DNA of 64,000 nt from assembly GCF_026625565.1 (NCBI RefSeq), contig NZ_CP112998.1, positions 1,366,501-1,430,500 on the forward strand. The letters run 5' to 3'. A program made the position numbers and the translations under genes. This document shows, piece after piece, positions 23,755 through 32,665 of the stretch; the stretch's first letter is position 1; the number at the start of each line of letters is the position of its first letter. The notes under the pieces are model-generated. The model was not told the origin of the DNA and made no database searches. It worked only from the letters and a program-made list of their open reading frames with translations. This DNA comes from Dyadobacter pollutisoli (lineage in GTDB: Bacteria; Bacteroidota; Bacteroidia; Cytophagales; Spirosomataceae).

Positions 23755-24846
23755 ATGAAAACAATACGGTACCTTTTCGGGGCGGCGGTATTTTTCTTTT
23801 TGGCTTGTAAAAAGGAGCCAGAAACTTATACTATTATTGAGAAGCCGCTAAATGAAGCAGTGTACGCATCCGGCGAAATCTTTCCGGAAACCTATGAATA
23901 TGTGCAGTCTAACAATCCGGAACGCATCATGAAAATTCTGGTTAAAGAAGGGGACCTGGTTAAAAAGGGCGAAGTACTGGTGCTGCTAGGCACGCCAAGC
24001 CAAAGCACACGGCTGACCCTACTGACTGATGAGCTCCGGCTCGCCCGTCAGAATGCCTCCGTGCAGTCGCCCATGCTGATCGAGGCCCAGCAGAAGGTTG
24101 CCCTCGCCAGGGAGCAATATGAACACGACTCGGCCAATGCCGATCGGTATCGGGACCTGGCCGCGGAGAAGGCAGTTTCCCGGAAAGATGCAGACGATGC
24201 CACATTGAAATCCCAAACCAGTCTTTCAGCATATCAAAACCTGCGGCAGCAATTATTGATCAAACAAAAAGAGCTTTCAGGAAAAGTCTTAAATGCTGCT
24301 GGCCAGCTTGCCCAGTTTAGCCAGTTGCAGGAAGGAAAGGTCCTGACCAGCAACATAACTGGCAAGATTTACAGTGTCAACCTAAAAGAGGGTGCCTTGG
24401 CCAAAGCGGGTGAGCCGATCTTAATGGCAGGAAGTGCAAAACAGTTCAAATTGGAGTTATTGGTCGATGAGCGTGACATTAGCAAAGTGAAATTGGGCCA
24501 GCAAGTCTTTTTTGAAACAGATGCTTTTGCTGGCAGGCAGTTTTCTGCTACGGTAAGCAAGATCGTACCCGTGCTGCAAACCGAAAACAGGAGCCTGAAA
24601 GTAGAAGCACAGGTACTCGACACCGCGGGCTTTTTCCCGCAGTCCTCTGTGGAAGCCAATATTTTAATACGCCAGAATGTGTCAGCAATGGTGATCCCGG
24701 TTGCCTATTTGCAATCTGGGGACAGTGTTTTGGTTAGATCTGGCCAGGAAATAAAAAAGATCGCAGTGCTTGTCGGCACCCGCAATGGCGCATGGTTGGA
24801 GGTACTCAGCGGAGTAGGGAAGGGGGACGTAATTGTAAAACCATAA
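23755..24846 (+). CDS. Periplasmic adaptor (HlyD/MacA type), lipoprotein
   Basis: A 363-residue adaptor. The lipoprotein signal ends FFFLACKKEPE. The first half of a biotinyl-lipoyl domain reads ILVKEGDLVKKGEVLVLLG, followed by a long alpha hairpin (about residues 90-180) and the second lipoyl half (GKIYSVNLKEGALAKAGEP). Beta-barrel and membrane-proximal domains follow (LELLVDERDISKVKLGQ). It would bridge the TolC channel and the FtsX-type permease of the same operon, anchored in the inner membrane. Confidence 0.88.
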   Translation: MKTIRYLFGAAVFFFLACKKEPETYTIIEKPLNEAVYASGEIFPETYEYVQSNNPERIMKILVKEGDLVKKGEVLVLLGTPSQSTRLTLLTDELRLARQNASVQSPMLIEAQQKVALAREQYEHDSANADRYRDLAAEKAVSRKDADDATLKSQTSLSAYQNLRQQLLIKQKELSGKVLNAAGQLAQFSQLQEGKVLTSNITGKIYSVNLKEGALAKAGEPILMAGSAKQFKLELLVDERDISKVKLGQQVFFETDAFAGRQFSATVSKIVPVLQTENRSLKVEAQVLDTAGFFPQSSVEANILIRQNVSAMVIPVAYLQSGDSVLVRSGQEIKKIAVLVGTRNGAWLEVLSGVGKGDVIVKP

Positions 24847-24856
24847 ATACAATGTC

Positions 24857-26122
24857 ATGAAAATGAACCTGACCCAGATCAGACTTGCCGTATCGATTGC
24901 GTTTACATACATGCGTGCAAAGCTCAAACAGACCATTATCGCGACCACAGGGGTGACTTTCGGCATCACGGTGTTTATCTTTATGGTAAGCTTCATTCAG
25001 GGGACCAATGAATATACCCAGGATATAGTCTTTGAGCAATCGCCCCATTTAAGGCTTTATAACGAAGTGCAGCTGGCCGAGTCTTCCACCCTGGAAAGGG
25101 CGCGACCCGGTATGATCAATGTGGTACACCATCAGAAACCAAAGGATATCCTGCTTAGTCTAAAAGACGCAAGACAGGCACTCACCGAGCTTGACGATGA
25201 TGGCAGGGTCTTGGCCGTCTCAGCGGGGCTTAGTACACAGGTTTTCTACCGGCTGGGCTCTTCCTCCCTGAGCGGAAAGGTCATGGGGATCGACTTTGAG
25301 CGTGAAAACCTGCTTTTTAATCTTGGAAGCAAAATTGTGGAGGGAGGGTTTGAAGAGCTTGCCACCAAGCCAAACAGTATGTTAATGGGAATTGGACTTG
25401 CAAGAAAATTGAACGTTAAAACCGGTGATCAACTCCAGCTCACTACCGAGCGCGGCGATAATTTTTTGGTTACCGTCATTGGGCTCTTTAGAACGGGCAT
25501 GAGTGATATTGACAAGCAACAGAGCTATGCGAGCCTGAAAACCGTGCAGCGTTTTTTGAAAGTACCTGCCTCTTATCTGACTGAGATCAAAGTCAAGCTC
25601 CATGAAAAAGAGCTGGCCCCACAAATTTCCGAAGAATTTCAAAAAAGATACGCTTACTCGGGGTCAGATTGGAAAAAGGACAATTCTTCCTTGTTGGAAG
25701 GGGAAATCCTTCGCAAAATGATCGTTTATGGCGTAGCTGGAACAATCTTGCTGGTTGCCGGGTTTGGGATTTTTAACATTCTGACAATGATGATCTATGA
25801 AAAGATGAAGGAAATTGCCATTCTAAAGGCTACGGGATTTTCAGATGCAGATGTAAGATGGGTATTTCTGACGCAGGCATTTGTGATTGGCATCGTCGGA
25901 GCGGTTATGGGCCTGGTATTTGGTTTTGCGCTTTCCTATGCGGTCTCAAAAGTACCATTTCACAGCGACGTGATGATTACCCTTGATCACCTGCCCGTCA
26001 GTTTCAAGCCACTTTATTATGTGACCGGATTTACATTCGGCATATTGACAACTGCTTTATCAGGCTATTTGCCGTCACGTAAAGCAGCAAAAATGGATCC
26101 GATCGCTATTTTAAGAGGATAA
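24857..26122 (+). CDS. ABC transporter permease, FtsX/MacB type
   Basis: A 421-residue inner membrane protein. One N-terminal helix (about 30-50, TTGVTFGITVFIFMVSFI) is followed by a large periplasmic MacB core domain. Three C-terminal helices carry the FtsX signature (ILLVAGFGIFNILTMMIYEK, EIAILKATGFSDADVRWVF), and the end reads PSRKAAKMDPIAILRG. It works as a mechanotransmission exporter with the ATPase 3 bases downstream, the adaptor and the TolC protein. The substrate is unknown. Confidence 0.88.
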   Translation: MKMNLTQIRLAVSIAFTYMRAKLKQTIIATTGVTFGITVFIFMVSFIQGTNEYTQDIVFEQSPHLRLYNEVQLAESSTLERARPGMINVVHHQKPKDILLSLKDARQALTELDDDGRVLAVSAGLSTQVFYRLGSSSLSGKVMGIDFERENLLFNLGSKIVEGGFEELATKPNSMLMGIGLARKLNVKTGDQLQLTTERGDNFLVTVIGLFRTGMSDIDKQQSYASLKTVQRFLKVPASYLTEIKVKLHEKELAPQISEEFQKRYAYSGSDWKKDNSSLLEGEILRKMIVYGVAGTILLVAGFGIFNILTMMIYEKMKEIAILKATGFSDADVRWVFLTQAFVIGIVGAVMGLVFGFALSYAVSKVPFHSDVMITLDHLPVSFKPLYYVTGFTFGILTTALSGYLPSRKAAKMDPIAILRG

Positions 26123-26125
26123 GTT

Positions 26126-26797
26126 ATGCGTGTGCTCGAAGCAAACCATATTAATAAGTACTTTCACGACCCGGCACCATTCCAGGCCCTGAAAGACGTG
26201 AGCTTTTCGGTCCAAAAAGGAGAGTTCGTATCGATTACCGGAAAATCCGGGAGTGGAAAATCCACCTTGCTGTATCTGCTTTCGACGATGGATACCGATT
26301 TTGATGGTAGCATCCGTATCAATGGAGAGGAAGTGCATGGGCGAAGTAATAAATGGCTTGCCGATTTTCGTAACCGTCATATCGGGTTCGTTTTTCAGTC
26401 GCACTTCCTGCTCCCCGAATTTACGGCGCTTCAAAATGTAATGCTGCCAGGTTTAAAAAGAGCGCAGTATAGCAGGCAGGAAGTAGAGTCCAAAGCTTAT
26501 GGGTTGTTAAAGTTGCTGGGTGTCGATGACCAGGCAGTAAAACGAGCTTCGCTGCTTTCGGGAGGTCAGCAGCAGCGGGTTGCCATCGCACGGGCGCTGA
26601 TCAACGACCCACTGATTGTAATGGGTGATGAGCCGACCGGAAATCTGGACAGTAAAAATACAGCCATTGTTTTTGACCTGTTCCGGCAACTCGCTACTGA
26701 GCATGGGCAGACCATGCTGATTGTCACACATGACGATGAGTTTGCAGAAAAATCAGACCATGTGATACATTTGACTGATGGGGCGTTGGTGTCTTAG
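26126..26797 (+). CDS. ABC transporter ATP-binding protein (MacB/LolD type)
   Basis: A 223-residue ATPase with Walker A GKSGSGKST, the Q-loop within GFVFQSHFLLPEFTALQNVM, signature LLSGGQQQRVAIARAL, Walker B LIVMGDEPTGNLDS and the switch VTHDDEFA. The sequence groups with the MacB/LolD ATPases that pair with FtsX-type permeases. It is the last gene of the efflux operon. Confidence 0.92.
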   Translation: MRVLEANHINKYFHDPAPFQALKDVSFSVQKGEFVSITGKSGSGKSTLLYLLSTMDTDFDGSIRINGEEVHGRSNKWLADFRNRHIGFVFQSHFLLPEFTALQNVMLPGLKRAQYSRQEVESKAYGLLKLLGVDDQAVKRASLLSGGQQQRVAIARALINDPLIVMGDEPTGNLDSKNTAIVFDLFRQLATEHGQTMLIVTHDDEFAEKSDHVIHLTDGALVS

Positions 26798-27080
26798 GAT
26801 TTCCAAAAGCGGAGATGTCCGCCAGCCAACTGTTATTCCACTTGAATTTGGGCGTTCACATGCCCTGCAAAGCTGCGCTCATCAATATCGCACCCATGGT
26901 CTGGCTGATTATAAACGCTGGATGCGGAATGCCTGCGGCCAAGGGACCGCAAAAGCACCTGATGCGTATATGCATTTGCGTTCTTCATTTTTGGCCAGAT
27001 GATGCACGCTGCAAGCGGCTTGACTCTGGCACCATATTTGTGTACACATCCAATGTATCCATATCAAAAATGATCCTACT
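26798..27080. other. Intergenic region before the second stress-protein gene
   Basis: There are ORFs on both strands, but none resembles a known protein. A 10-bp palindrome, TGTGTACACA, occurs at 27039-27048, about 33 bases before the next gene, in a plausible promoter/operator position. Nothing else is supported. Confidence 0.3.
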
Positions 27081-27635
27081 ATGGAATTAAGTGGCAGCTC
27101 TTATGAATTACCCGGAACAGTTTCGGCCGTATTTTTCAGCAAAAAGGATGCGCAGAAAGCCCATGCGGGGTTGCTGCGTCTTGGACATTCTCAGGATGAA
27201 ATCTCGTTGCTAATGTCTGACGAGACTTTAAACAGTCACGCGAATCCACTTAATGAAGAGAATGCATTGGATGTAGGTGCAAGCAGCGATCAGGCCCGGG
27301 CAGATCAGAAAGCCCGTACCCGGCATCTGATTGCAGATGCCATTCTCTCGATCACGACTATGATTTCTTTGCCCAAACTAGGGATTTGGATATCCAGGCG
27401 CTTGCTAGGAGATGGCCAGGGGACTTTTGATGCTACAAGTATAGGCTCAATTATCGCTGCCAGAATCCCGCAGGAACATTGTGACACTTATGAGGCCGGA
27501 ATAAAAGAAGGTGGCATTATTATCAGCGTCGATCCCAAGAACAGGGCGGAAAGAGACGCTATCGTCCGTGAATTCAGGGCGAGCAATGGTCATGACATTC
27601 TGGGTGATGACGGTTATACAGAACTGGGTGACTGA
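27081..27635 (+). CDS. General stress protein-like, glycine zipper lost
   Basis: A 184-residue paralogue of the protein at 14600-15145. The same N-terminal pattern is present (TVSAVFFSKKDAQKAHAGLL, then ISLLMSDE), as is the same C-terminal pattern (EAGIKEGGIIISVDPKN and FRASNGHDI). The middle, which in the paralogue is a long Gly/Ala zipper, here reads IADAILSITTMISLPKLGIW with few glycines. It may no longer insert into membranes as the family does. Stands alone, converging on cinA. Function unknown. Confidence 0.7.
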   Translation: MELSGSSYELPGTVSAVFFSKKDAQKAHAGLLRLGHSQDEISLLMSDETLNSHANPLNEENALDVGASSDQARADQKARTRHLIADAILSITTMISLPKLGIWISRRLLGDGQGTFDATSIGSIIAARIPQEHCDTYEAGIKEGGIIISVDPKNRAERDAIVREFRASNGHDILGDDGYTELGD

Positions 27636-27663
27636 TTTTAATAGAGGTAACCAGCCTGGTGTG

Positions 27664-28161
27664 TCAACTGGCATGCGACGGACGCACAGAAATTTGATCA
27701 TGCAACAGCAGGGCTACCCGGTCAACGGCCTGCAGAACGATCTGCTCTGGCCCACCCTGAAAAACTTCTCGTAGCGCTATGGGCTTTCCTTTTACAATAG
27801 CGTAGATAAATATGGTGCCGACCGGTTTTTCGGGGGTTTCGCTGCCGCCCGGTGTGGTTAGTCCGGTTATCGCAACGTGAATGTCAGCGGGAATGTAGGT
27901 TTGCAGCCTCTCGGCTAACTCTTTGGTCACTTCGGCACTTTCCGGTGTGAACCCTTCAATTAATTCCTTGGGTACCCTAAGGATCTCTATTTTCAAATTG
28001 GCATCATAGCAAACCAGTCCGCCCATGAGTATTTTGCCAGAGTCCGGTGTTAAAGAAAACTCGGCAGCTAGCCGTCCGGCTGTCGCGCTTTCTACAAATG
28101 CCAGGGTTAGTTCTTGCTCTGCAAGTGCTTTGCTGCAATTCAGGATGTTTTGTGAAGGCAT
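27664..28161 (-). CDS. CinA C-terminal family nicotinamide-nucleotide amidohydrolase
   Basis: A 165-residue protein of the stand-alone PncC/CinA-C type, which deamidates nicotinamide mononucleotide to nicotinic acid mononucleotide in NAD recycling. Motifs: FVESATAGRLAAEF (catalytic Ser region), MGGLVCYDANLKIEIL (Lys/Tyr region), AITGLTTPGG and EKPVGTIFIYA. Length is that of the isolated domain. Its gene ends 28 bases from the convergent stress-protein gene. Confidence 0.85.
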   Translation of the reverse strand: MPSQNILNCSKALAEQELTLAFVESATAGRLAAEFSLTPDSGKILMGGLVCYDANLKIEILRVPKELIEGFTPESAEVTKELAERLQTYIPADIHVAITGLTTPGGSETPEKPVGTIFIYAIVKGKPIALREVFQGGPEQIVLQAVDRVALLLHDQISVRPSHAS

Positions 28162-28279
28162 AGCGGTGGATTTTAAATCTTCTTATAAAAAACCATGCCG
28201 TATTTTATTTTTTAATAGTAGTATAATTTCAATTTTACTGTGATGCATGCAAGATTTTGAAGTGAGGCCAATGCATGTC

Positions 28280-31200
28280 TTAGCCGGATTTACGTTTGGC
28301 ATTCATGTATTCCGAGGGAAGCATGTTGAATTTTGCCTTAAACGATTTAGCAAAATAGTTGGGCGTAGCAAATCCTGCCGAATAGCAGATCTGGGAGACA
28401 TTCAAATCACTTTTTTCCAATAGGATGGCGGCCTTTTCCAGTTTGATGGTCCTGATAAACTCGACTGGGGTCTGCCCGGTGATCTCTAATAACTTGTTAT
28501 ACAGGGTTCCCCGGCTCATGCCCAGCTGCTTACTTAGCTTTTCAACCCCGAGTTGCGGGCTGTTATCGAGATTTTGGTCGATATAGGCCAGGATATTGGT
28601 CAGCAACTTCTGGTTTCCTGACAACACCTGCGGCTCGGGCCGGGTGACATCGATATGACGGGTGTATGTACTTTTCAGCAGTCGGCTCAGCAAGAGCAGA
28701 TTATTGATTTTGGCTTTGACAATGTCAAAATTGAAGGGCTTGGTCAGATAGTCATTGGCGCCTGAATTCAGGCCGCGAAGTTCCTGTTCCTCGCCCGTCG
28801 ATGCGGTCAGCAATATCACCGGTATGTGAGCAGTACGCTTGTCAGACTTGATTTTTTGACTAAGGGTGATCCCATCCATTTCGGGCATGGTGATATCGCT
28901 GATGACTATTTCAGGGTGTTGACTGAGCGCTTTTTGCCAGCCCTCAGCTCCGTTTGAAGCTTCAATAACCCGGTAGAAGGTTTGCAGGTTCTCTTTAAGA
29001 TAGGACCGGAATTCCTCATTGTCTTCGATGACAAGAATGTCCGCCGAGCCATTAGTTTGCGCTTGCAAAGCAGGAAGTGATGCCTGGTCTGCTGTGGATT
29101 CAGAGGATTCGATAACGTTGGCAGGCAGAGGCGTAGCCAAAGGTATGGTCGCTTCCATGCTGTTATATGGAAGACACACAGTAAATATGCTTCCATGGCC
29201 TGGCTGGCTCGCCACACGGATGTGCCCTTTATGCATCTGAACGAATTCTTTTACTATCGAAAGACCGATCCCGCTTCCCTGGTTCAACATAGCAGGGGGG
29301 GAATCATGCTGGAAAAAACGTTCGAATATGAGCTCATATTTGTCAGAAGGAATTCCAATGCCGGTATCCGATATTTGTATGTTAAGGCACTGCTTTGCAT
29401 CAGTGTCTTCGGCTTTAAAGATGGAGAGCATTATCCGGCCTTCTTTGGGTGTATGCTTAAAGGCATTGGAAAGCAAATTCAGGATGACCCGCTCGATCTT
29501 ATTTGCATCAAATTCCATGTAAAGGCGATCAATCTGGCAGTCGATTATGAATTCAATGCCATTGGTTTGAGATAGATAGCGGAAGGATTCCGCCGTTTCC
29601 CTCAGGAAGGAGACGATTTCCCCACGGTGGCTGTCGAGTTTCGATTCTTGTTCCTGCAGACTTTTGAAATCCAGCAATTGGTCTACCAGATTGAGCAGGC
29701 GCTTTGCATTGCGCTTGATTCCTTCCACATATTGGGTTTTGTCAACTGCTGTTCTGTTCAGCAGTTGATCCAGCGGCGCAAGGATCAACGAAATGGGTGT
29801 TCTGAGCTCATGGCTTAAATTGGTAAGGAATTTGATCTTCATTTCATCCACTTCCCTCTGGCGCTCTATTTCCCGATCGTGCTGCTCTTGTCTGAATTTA
29901 TTTTTAAGCCGTTGAATACCCTTGTGCCTGCTTAGAAACAGCAAGCCAAAAAAGACCACGAAATAGGAAAAGTAGGCATAGGGCGTCATATAAAATGGTG
30001 GTGTAACCACAATTTGAATCCTCGTACCCGGCTCGTTCCAGACCCCTTTATAGTTTCTGGCCTGGACTTTGAAGGTGTAGGTGCCGGGACTCAGGTTGGT
30101 ATAGCTGGCGGTTTTGGAAAAGCCAGCCTGGTGCCATTCACCATCCAAACCTTCCAGACGATAGCGAAACACTGTTTGCAGCGGATCAGAATAGTTGAGC
30201 GCCGCATAAGAGATGGAAAAATTCTGTTTGTATTCCAGGCGAATGGATTTTGCAATGGAGATGTGTTCGCCGATAATCAAAGAATCAGAGGGGGTTATGA
30301 TTTTATTACCAGCTCTTAATTCCTTTAAAATGACAGGTATATCATTATTATTCTGTCTGAGCATGCGAGTGTCCAGGTAATTGAAACCCTGAATCCCTCC
30401 AAAAAATAACAAATTGTCCTGTGTACGGATACCCGCGCCCAGGACAAAAGTATAGTTTTGAAGGCCATTGTGCTGCGTATAGTTGACAAAGCTTTTGGTG
30501 GCAGGATCAAAATAACTGACACCCTGGTTGGTACTGACCCAGATGCGGCCCTGAGCATCTTCGAGAATCTTATGGACTACACCGTTAGCAAGGCCTTCCT
30601 TGTGGGCGAAGACTGAAAACCTGCGGGTTTTTTCATTAAACAAGGCCAGTCCTTCACCACCGGTGCCGATCCAGATATTGCCTTTGCTATCCTCATGAAT
30701 AGAAAGCACAACACTGCTCGGCAGGTTGCTGCTTCGTTTATCAAGCAGAATTGATTTTTTTCGTTCGGGATTATAGATGGCCAAACCAGTACCATGCGAG
30801 GCGATCCAAATGTTACCGCGCTTATCCTGATGAATAGCCCTGATATAACCGTTGAGCGGAATCTCACGCTCATAGAGAGGAATGGTCGGATCGAAATACC
30901 TTGAAAAGTGTTGCGTGCGCGGGTCGTACAGATTGACTCCGCCTCCGTTTGTTCCGATCCACAGCCTGCCCTGCGTGTCGGTTGTCATACAGAAAATATC
31001 ATTGTTGGTCAACGAAGATGCAGATTCGCCTTGTGTAAACTGCTGATAATGACCGTTCGTTGGATTGAGTGCGAAAAGTCCGTCCTGAAACGTTCCGATC
31101 CACAGCCGGTCAGCAGAGGACATTTCCAGCGACATGATCGCCAGACCAGAAGAGGCTAGTTTGTTTTTGGGATAAATAGGGATTTTAGTAAAAAGGTTTG

Positions 31201-32437
31201 TTTGCCGGTGATAGAGGTTCAACCCGCCACCGTCCGTGCCCACAAAAACGTCGCCATCCTTTTTTTCTGCAAATGACGTCACAAATGGAGCACTTAAACT
31301 ATATGGATCATGCGGATCTGAGCGGTAGAGGCCGAAAATCGTAAAGTTTTTGTCATACTTATTGATCCCACCTTTATAAGTACCCAACCAAAAAATGCCC
31401 TGCTTGTCGATGAGAATACTACGAACTGATTTGTTTGTGAGGCTGAAAGGGGTTCGAGCGTCAGGAGCATACCTGGTCACGTTTCCGCTGCTGATATCCA
31501 TCAGGTTCAGTCCACCGTCTGTACAGATCCAGAGCGTTTGATGATTTTCTGCGGCAATCGCATAAATCATATTACTGCTGATTGTTTTCTGATTGTTTAC
31601 CTGATATCGGTAAGTTTGTAGTAGCTTTCCATCTGCGCTAAGCTTGTATAGGCCATTAAATGTCCCTATCCAAATGTTACCGAGCTTGTCAGCTGTAATC
31701 GCTTTCACCGGGCTGCTACTTGCCCCGTCCAAGCCATGCTCGTAGCTGACAGGCAAAAAGCGATTTGTCCTGAAATCAAATCGGTATAACCCGGTCTCTG
31801 TGCCAATCCACATTTGCTTCCCGGAGTCTTGGAACAAACTCAGAATTTGTCCGTTTGTAATCTGGGCTGCAATACCCGGGCGCTCATTGAACCGGGTTAC
31901 CTTGTGCGTTACCGGATTCACGGTAAGCAGCCCCAAATTGGTTGCCACCCATATTTCACCTTTGTGGTCACTGGTTATGGCTGAAACGATTTCATTGGCA
32001 TTAATGGGAATGAAGCGATCTGCGTGGCGGTCATATAAATGCAAAGAGCCCTGAACGGTCCCTACCCAGATCTGGCCCAATCGGTCTTCATGAAGTGCGG
32101 AAATATCGTTGGATCGTAAACTGGCCGGATCTGCCTGGTCGTGTCGGTAAACGGTGAAATCGGTCCCATCATATTTGTTGAGCCCATCGTCGGTACCAAA
32201 CCACAGCAAGCCGTAACGGTCTTTCAGGATCGCATGCACTGTGTTGGACGATAAGCCATCCATTGAGGTGAGCGAGGTGAACTTAAGCAGGTCATCTTTG
32301 GCGCTGATCGGGCTGAAAGAACAGCTCCAGAATATCAGCAGCATGATCAGGACCGAAACTATTCTTTTTGGAGGGATTGGCATGGCACTGTCCAATTTTA
32401 TACTTAATTTTTTATGAAATAGGCGTATTTTGAACAT
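28280..32437 (-). CDS. Hybrid two-component regulator (HTCS), faces the susC operon
   Basis: A 1385-residue one-protein sensor-regulator. Signal/anchor about 24-46; Reg_prop beta-propeller repeats about 50-690 (many copies of G-x-(I/L)-W-(I/V)-G-T); Y_Y_Y domain about 745-812; membrane helix about 822-840. The histidine kinase has NLSHELRTP (His876), NLLSNAFKHT, DTGIGIP and GSGIGLSIV. The receiver domain follows (about 1133-1245, Asp1181), then an AraC-type DNA-binding domain (about 1290-1380). The periplasmic propeller binds an oligosaccharide in characterised family members. It is divergent from susC and likely activates it. Start may be 32437 or 32383 (MPIPPKR), the latter leaving a cleaner signal. 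An inverted repeat covers the first start codon. Confidence 0.92.
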   Translation of the reverse strand: MFKIRLFHKKLSIKLDSAMPIPPKRIVSVLIMLLIFWSCSFSPISAKDDLLKFTSLTSMDGLSSNTVHAILKDRYGLLWFGTDDGLNKYDGTDFTVYRHDQADPASLRSNDISALHEDRLGQIWVGTVQGSLHLYDRHADRFIPINANEIVSAITSDHKGEIWVATNLGLLTVNPVTHKVTRFNERPGIAAQITNGQILSLFQDSGKQMWIGTETGLYRFDFRTNRFLPVSYEHGLDGASSSPVKAITADKLGNIWIGTFNGLYKLSADGKLLQTYRYQVNNQKTISSNMIYAIAAENHQTLWICTDGGLNLMDISSGNVTRYAPDARTPFSLTNKSVRSILIDKQGIFWLGTYKGGINKYDKNFTIFGLYRSDPHDPYSLSAPFVTSFAEKKDGDVFVGTDGGGLNLYHRQTNLFTKIPIYPKNKLASSGLAIMSLEMSSADRLWIGTFQDGLFALNPTNGHYQQFTQGESASSLTNNDIFCMTTDTQGRLWIGTNGGGVNLYDPRTQHFSRYFDPTIPLYEREIPLNGYIRAIHQDKRGNIWIASHGTGLAIYNPERKKSILLDKRSSNLPSSVVLSIHEDSKGNIWIGTGGEGLALFNEKTRRFSVFAHKEGLANGVVHKILEDAQGRIWVSTNQGVSYFDPATKSFVNYTQHNGLQNYTFVLGAGIRTQDNLLFFGGIQGFNYLDTRMLRQNNNDIPVILKELRAGNKIITPSDSLIIGEHISIAKSIRLEYKQNFSISYAALNYSDPLQTVFRYRLEGLDGEWHQAGFSKTASYTNLSPGTYTFKVQARNYKGVWNEPGTRIQIVVTPPFYMTPYAYFSYFVVFFGLLFLSRHKGIQRLKNKFRQEQHDREIERQREVDEMKIKFLTNLSHELRTPISLILAPLDQLLNRTAVDKTQYVEGIKRNAKRLLNLVDQLLDFKSLQEQESKLDSHRGEIVSFLRETAESFRYLSQTNGIEFIIDCQIDRLYMEFDANKIERVILNLLSNAFKHTPKEGRIMLSIFKAEDTDAKQCLNIQISDTGIGIPSDKYELIFERFFQHDSPPAMLNQGSGIGLSIVKEFVQMHKGHIRVASQPGHGSIFTVCLPYNSMEATIPLATPLPANVIESSESTADQASLPALQAQTNGSADILVIEDNEEFRSYLKENLQTFYRVIEASNGAEGWQKALSQHPEIVISDITMPEMDGITLSQKIKSDKRTAHIPVILLTASTGEEQELRGLNSGANDYLTKPFNFDIVKAKINNLLLLSRLLKSTYTRHIDVTRPEPQVLSGNQKLLTNILAYIDQNLDNSPQLGVEKLSKQLGMSRGTLYNKLLEITGQTPVEFIRTIKLEKAAILLEKSDLNVSQICYSAGFATPNYFAKSFKAKFNMLPSEYMNAKRKSG

Positions 32438-32464
32438 TTGTCACATTAGTTTTTACAAATGTTC
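32432..32464. promoter_or_regulatory. 10-bp inverted repeat over the HTCS start codon
   Basis: GAACATTTGT (32432-32441) and ACAAATGTTC (32455-32464) are perfect complements with a 13-base spacer. The left arm contains the HTCS start codon at 32437. It may be an operator for autoregulation, or an mRNA hairpin hiding the start codon. Confidence 0.5.
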
Positions 32465-32488
32465 TCACTTCAAACTCCTTGGTTGACC

Positions 32489-32496
32489 TACATTTG
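32489..32496 (+). promoter_or_regulatory. Possible -7 box upstream of susC
   Basis: TACATTTG fits the Bacteroidota -7 consensus TAnnTTTG. It would give a leader of about 160 bases before the susC ATG. No clear TTTG box lies at the usual distance upstream, so the call is tentative. Confidence 0.3.
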
Positions 32497-32577
32497 TTCG
32501 GCGATTAGTTAAAAATATTATCGGAAAAATGATGGGTATCTGTCTTCATATACAGAAGCATCGCAGTCGCAAAATAT

Positions 32578-32594
32578 ATTGTCATTTTGACAAT
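32578..32594. promoter_or_regulatory. Palindrome upstream of susC (TGTC-N5-GACA)
   Basis: ATTGTCATTTTGACAAT is a perfect 7-bp inverted repeat around TTT, 71 bases before the susC ATG. Its core TGTC-N5-GACA recurs in the palindrome before the symporter gene (43405-43425), making it a candidate shared operator of the locus. Confidence 0.45.
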
Positions 32595-32665
32595 AATAGC
32601 TGAAATATCTATGGGTTTTTTTGTGTCGTTCAATAAGTGTCTTTTTAACATTTAACTATTAATCT

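Noticed and set aside
26815..27090. 91-codon plus-strand ORF after the ABC ATPase
   Set aside because: Unusual composition and overlap with the start of the next gene; minus-strand alternatives are equally unconvincing.
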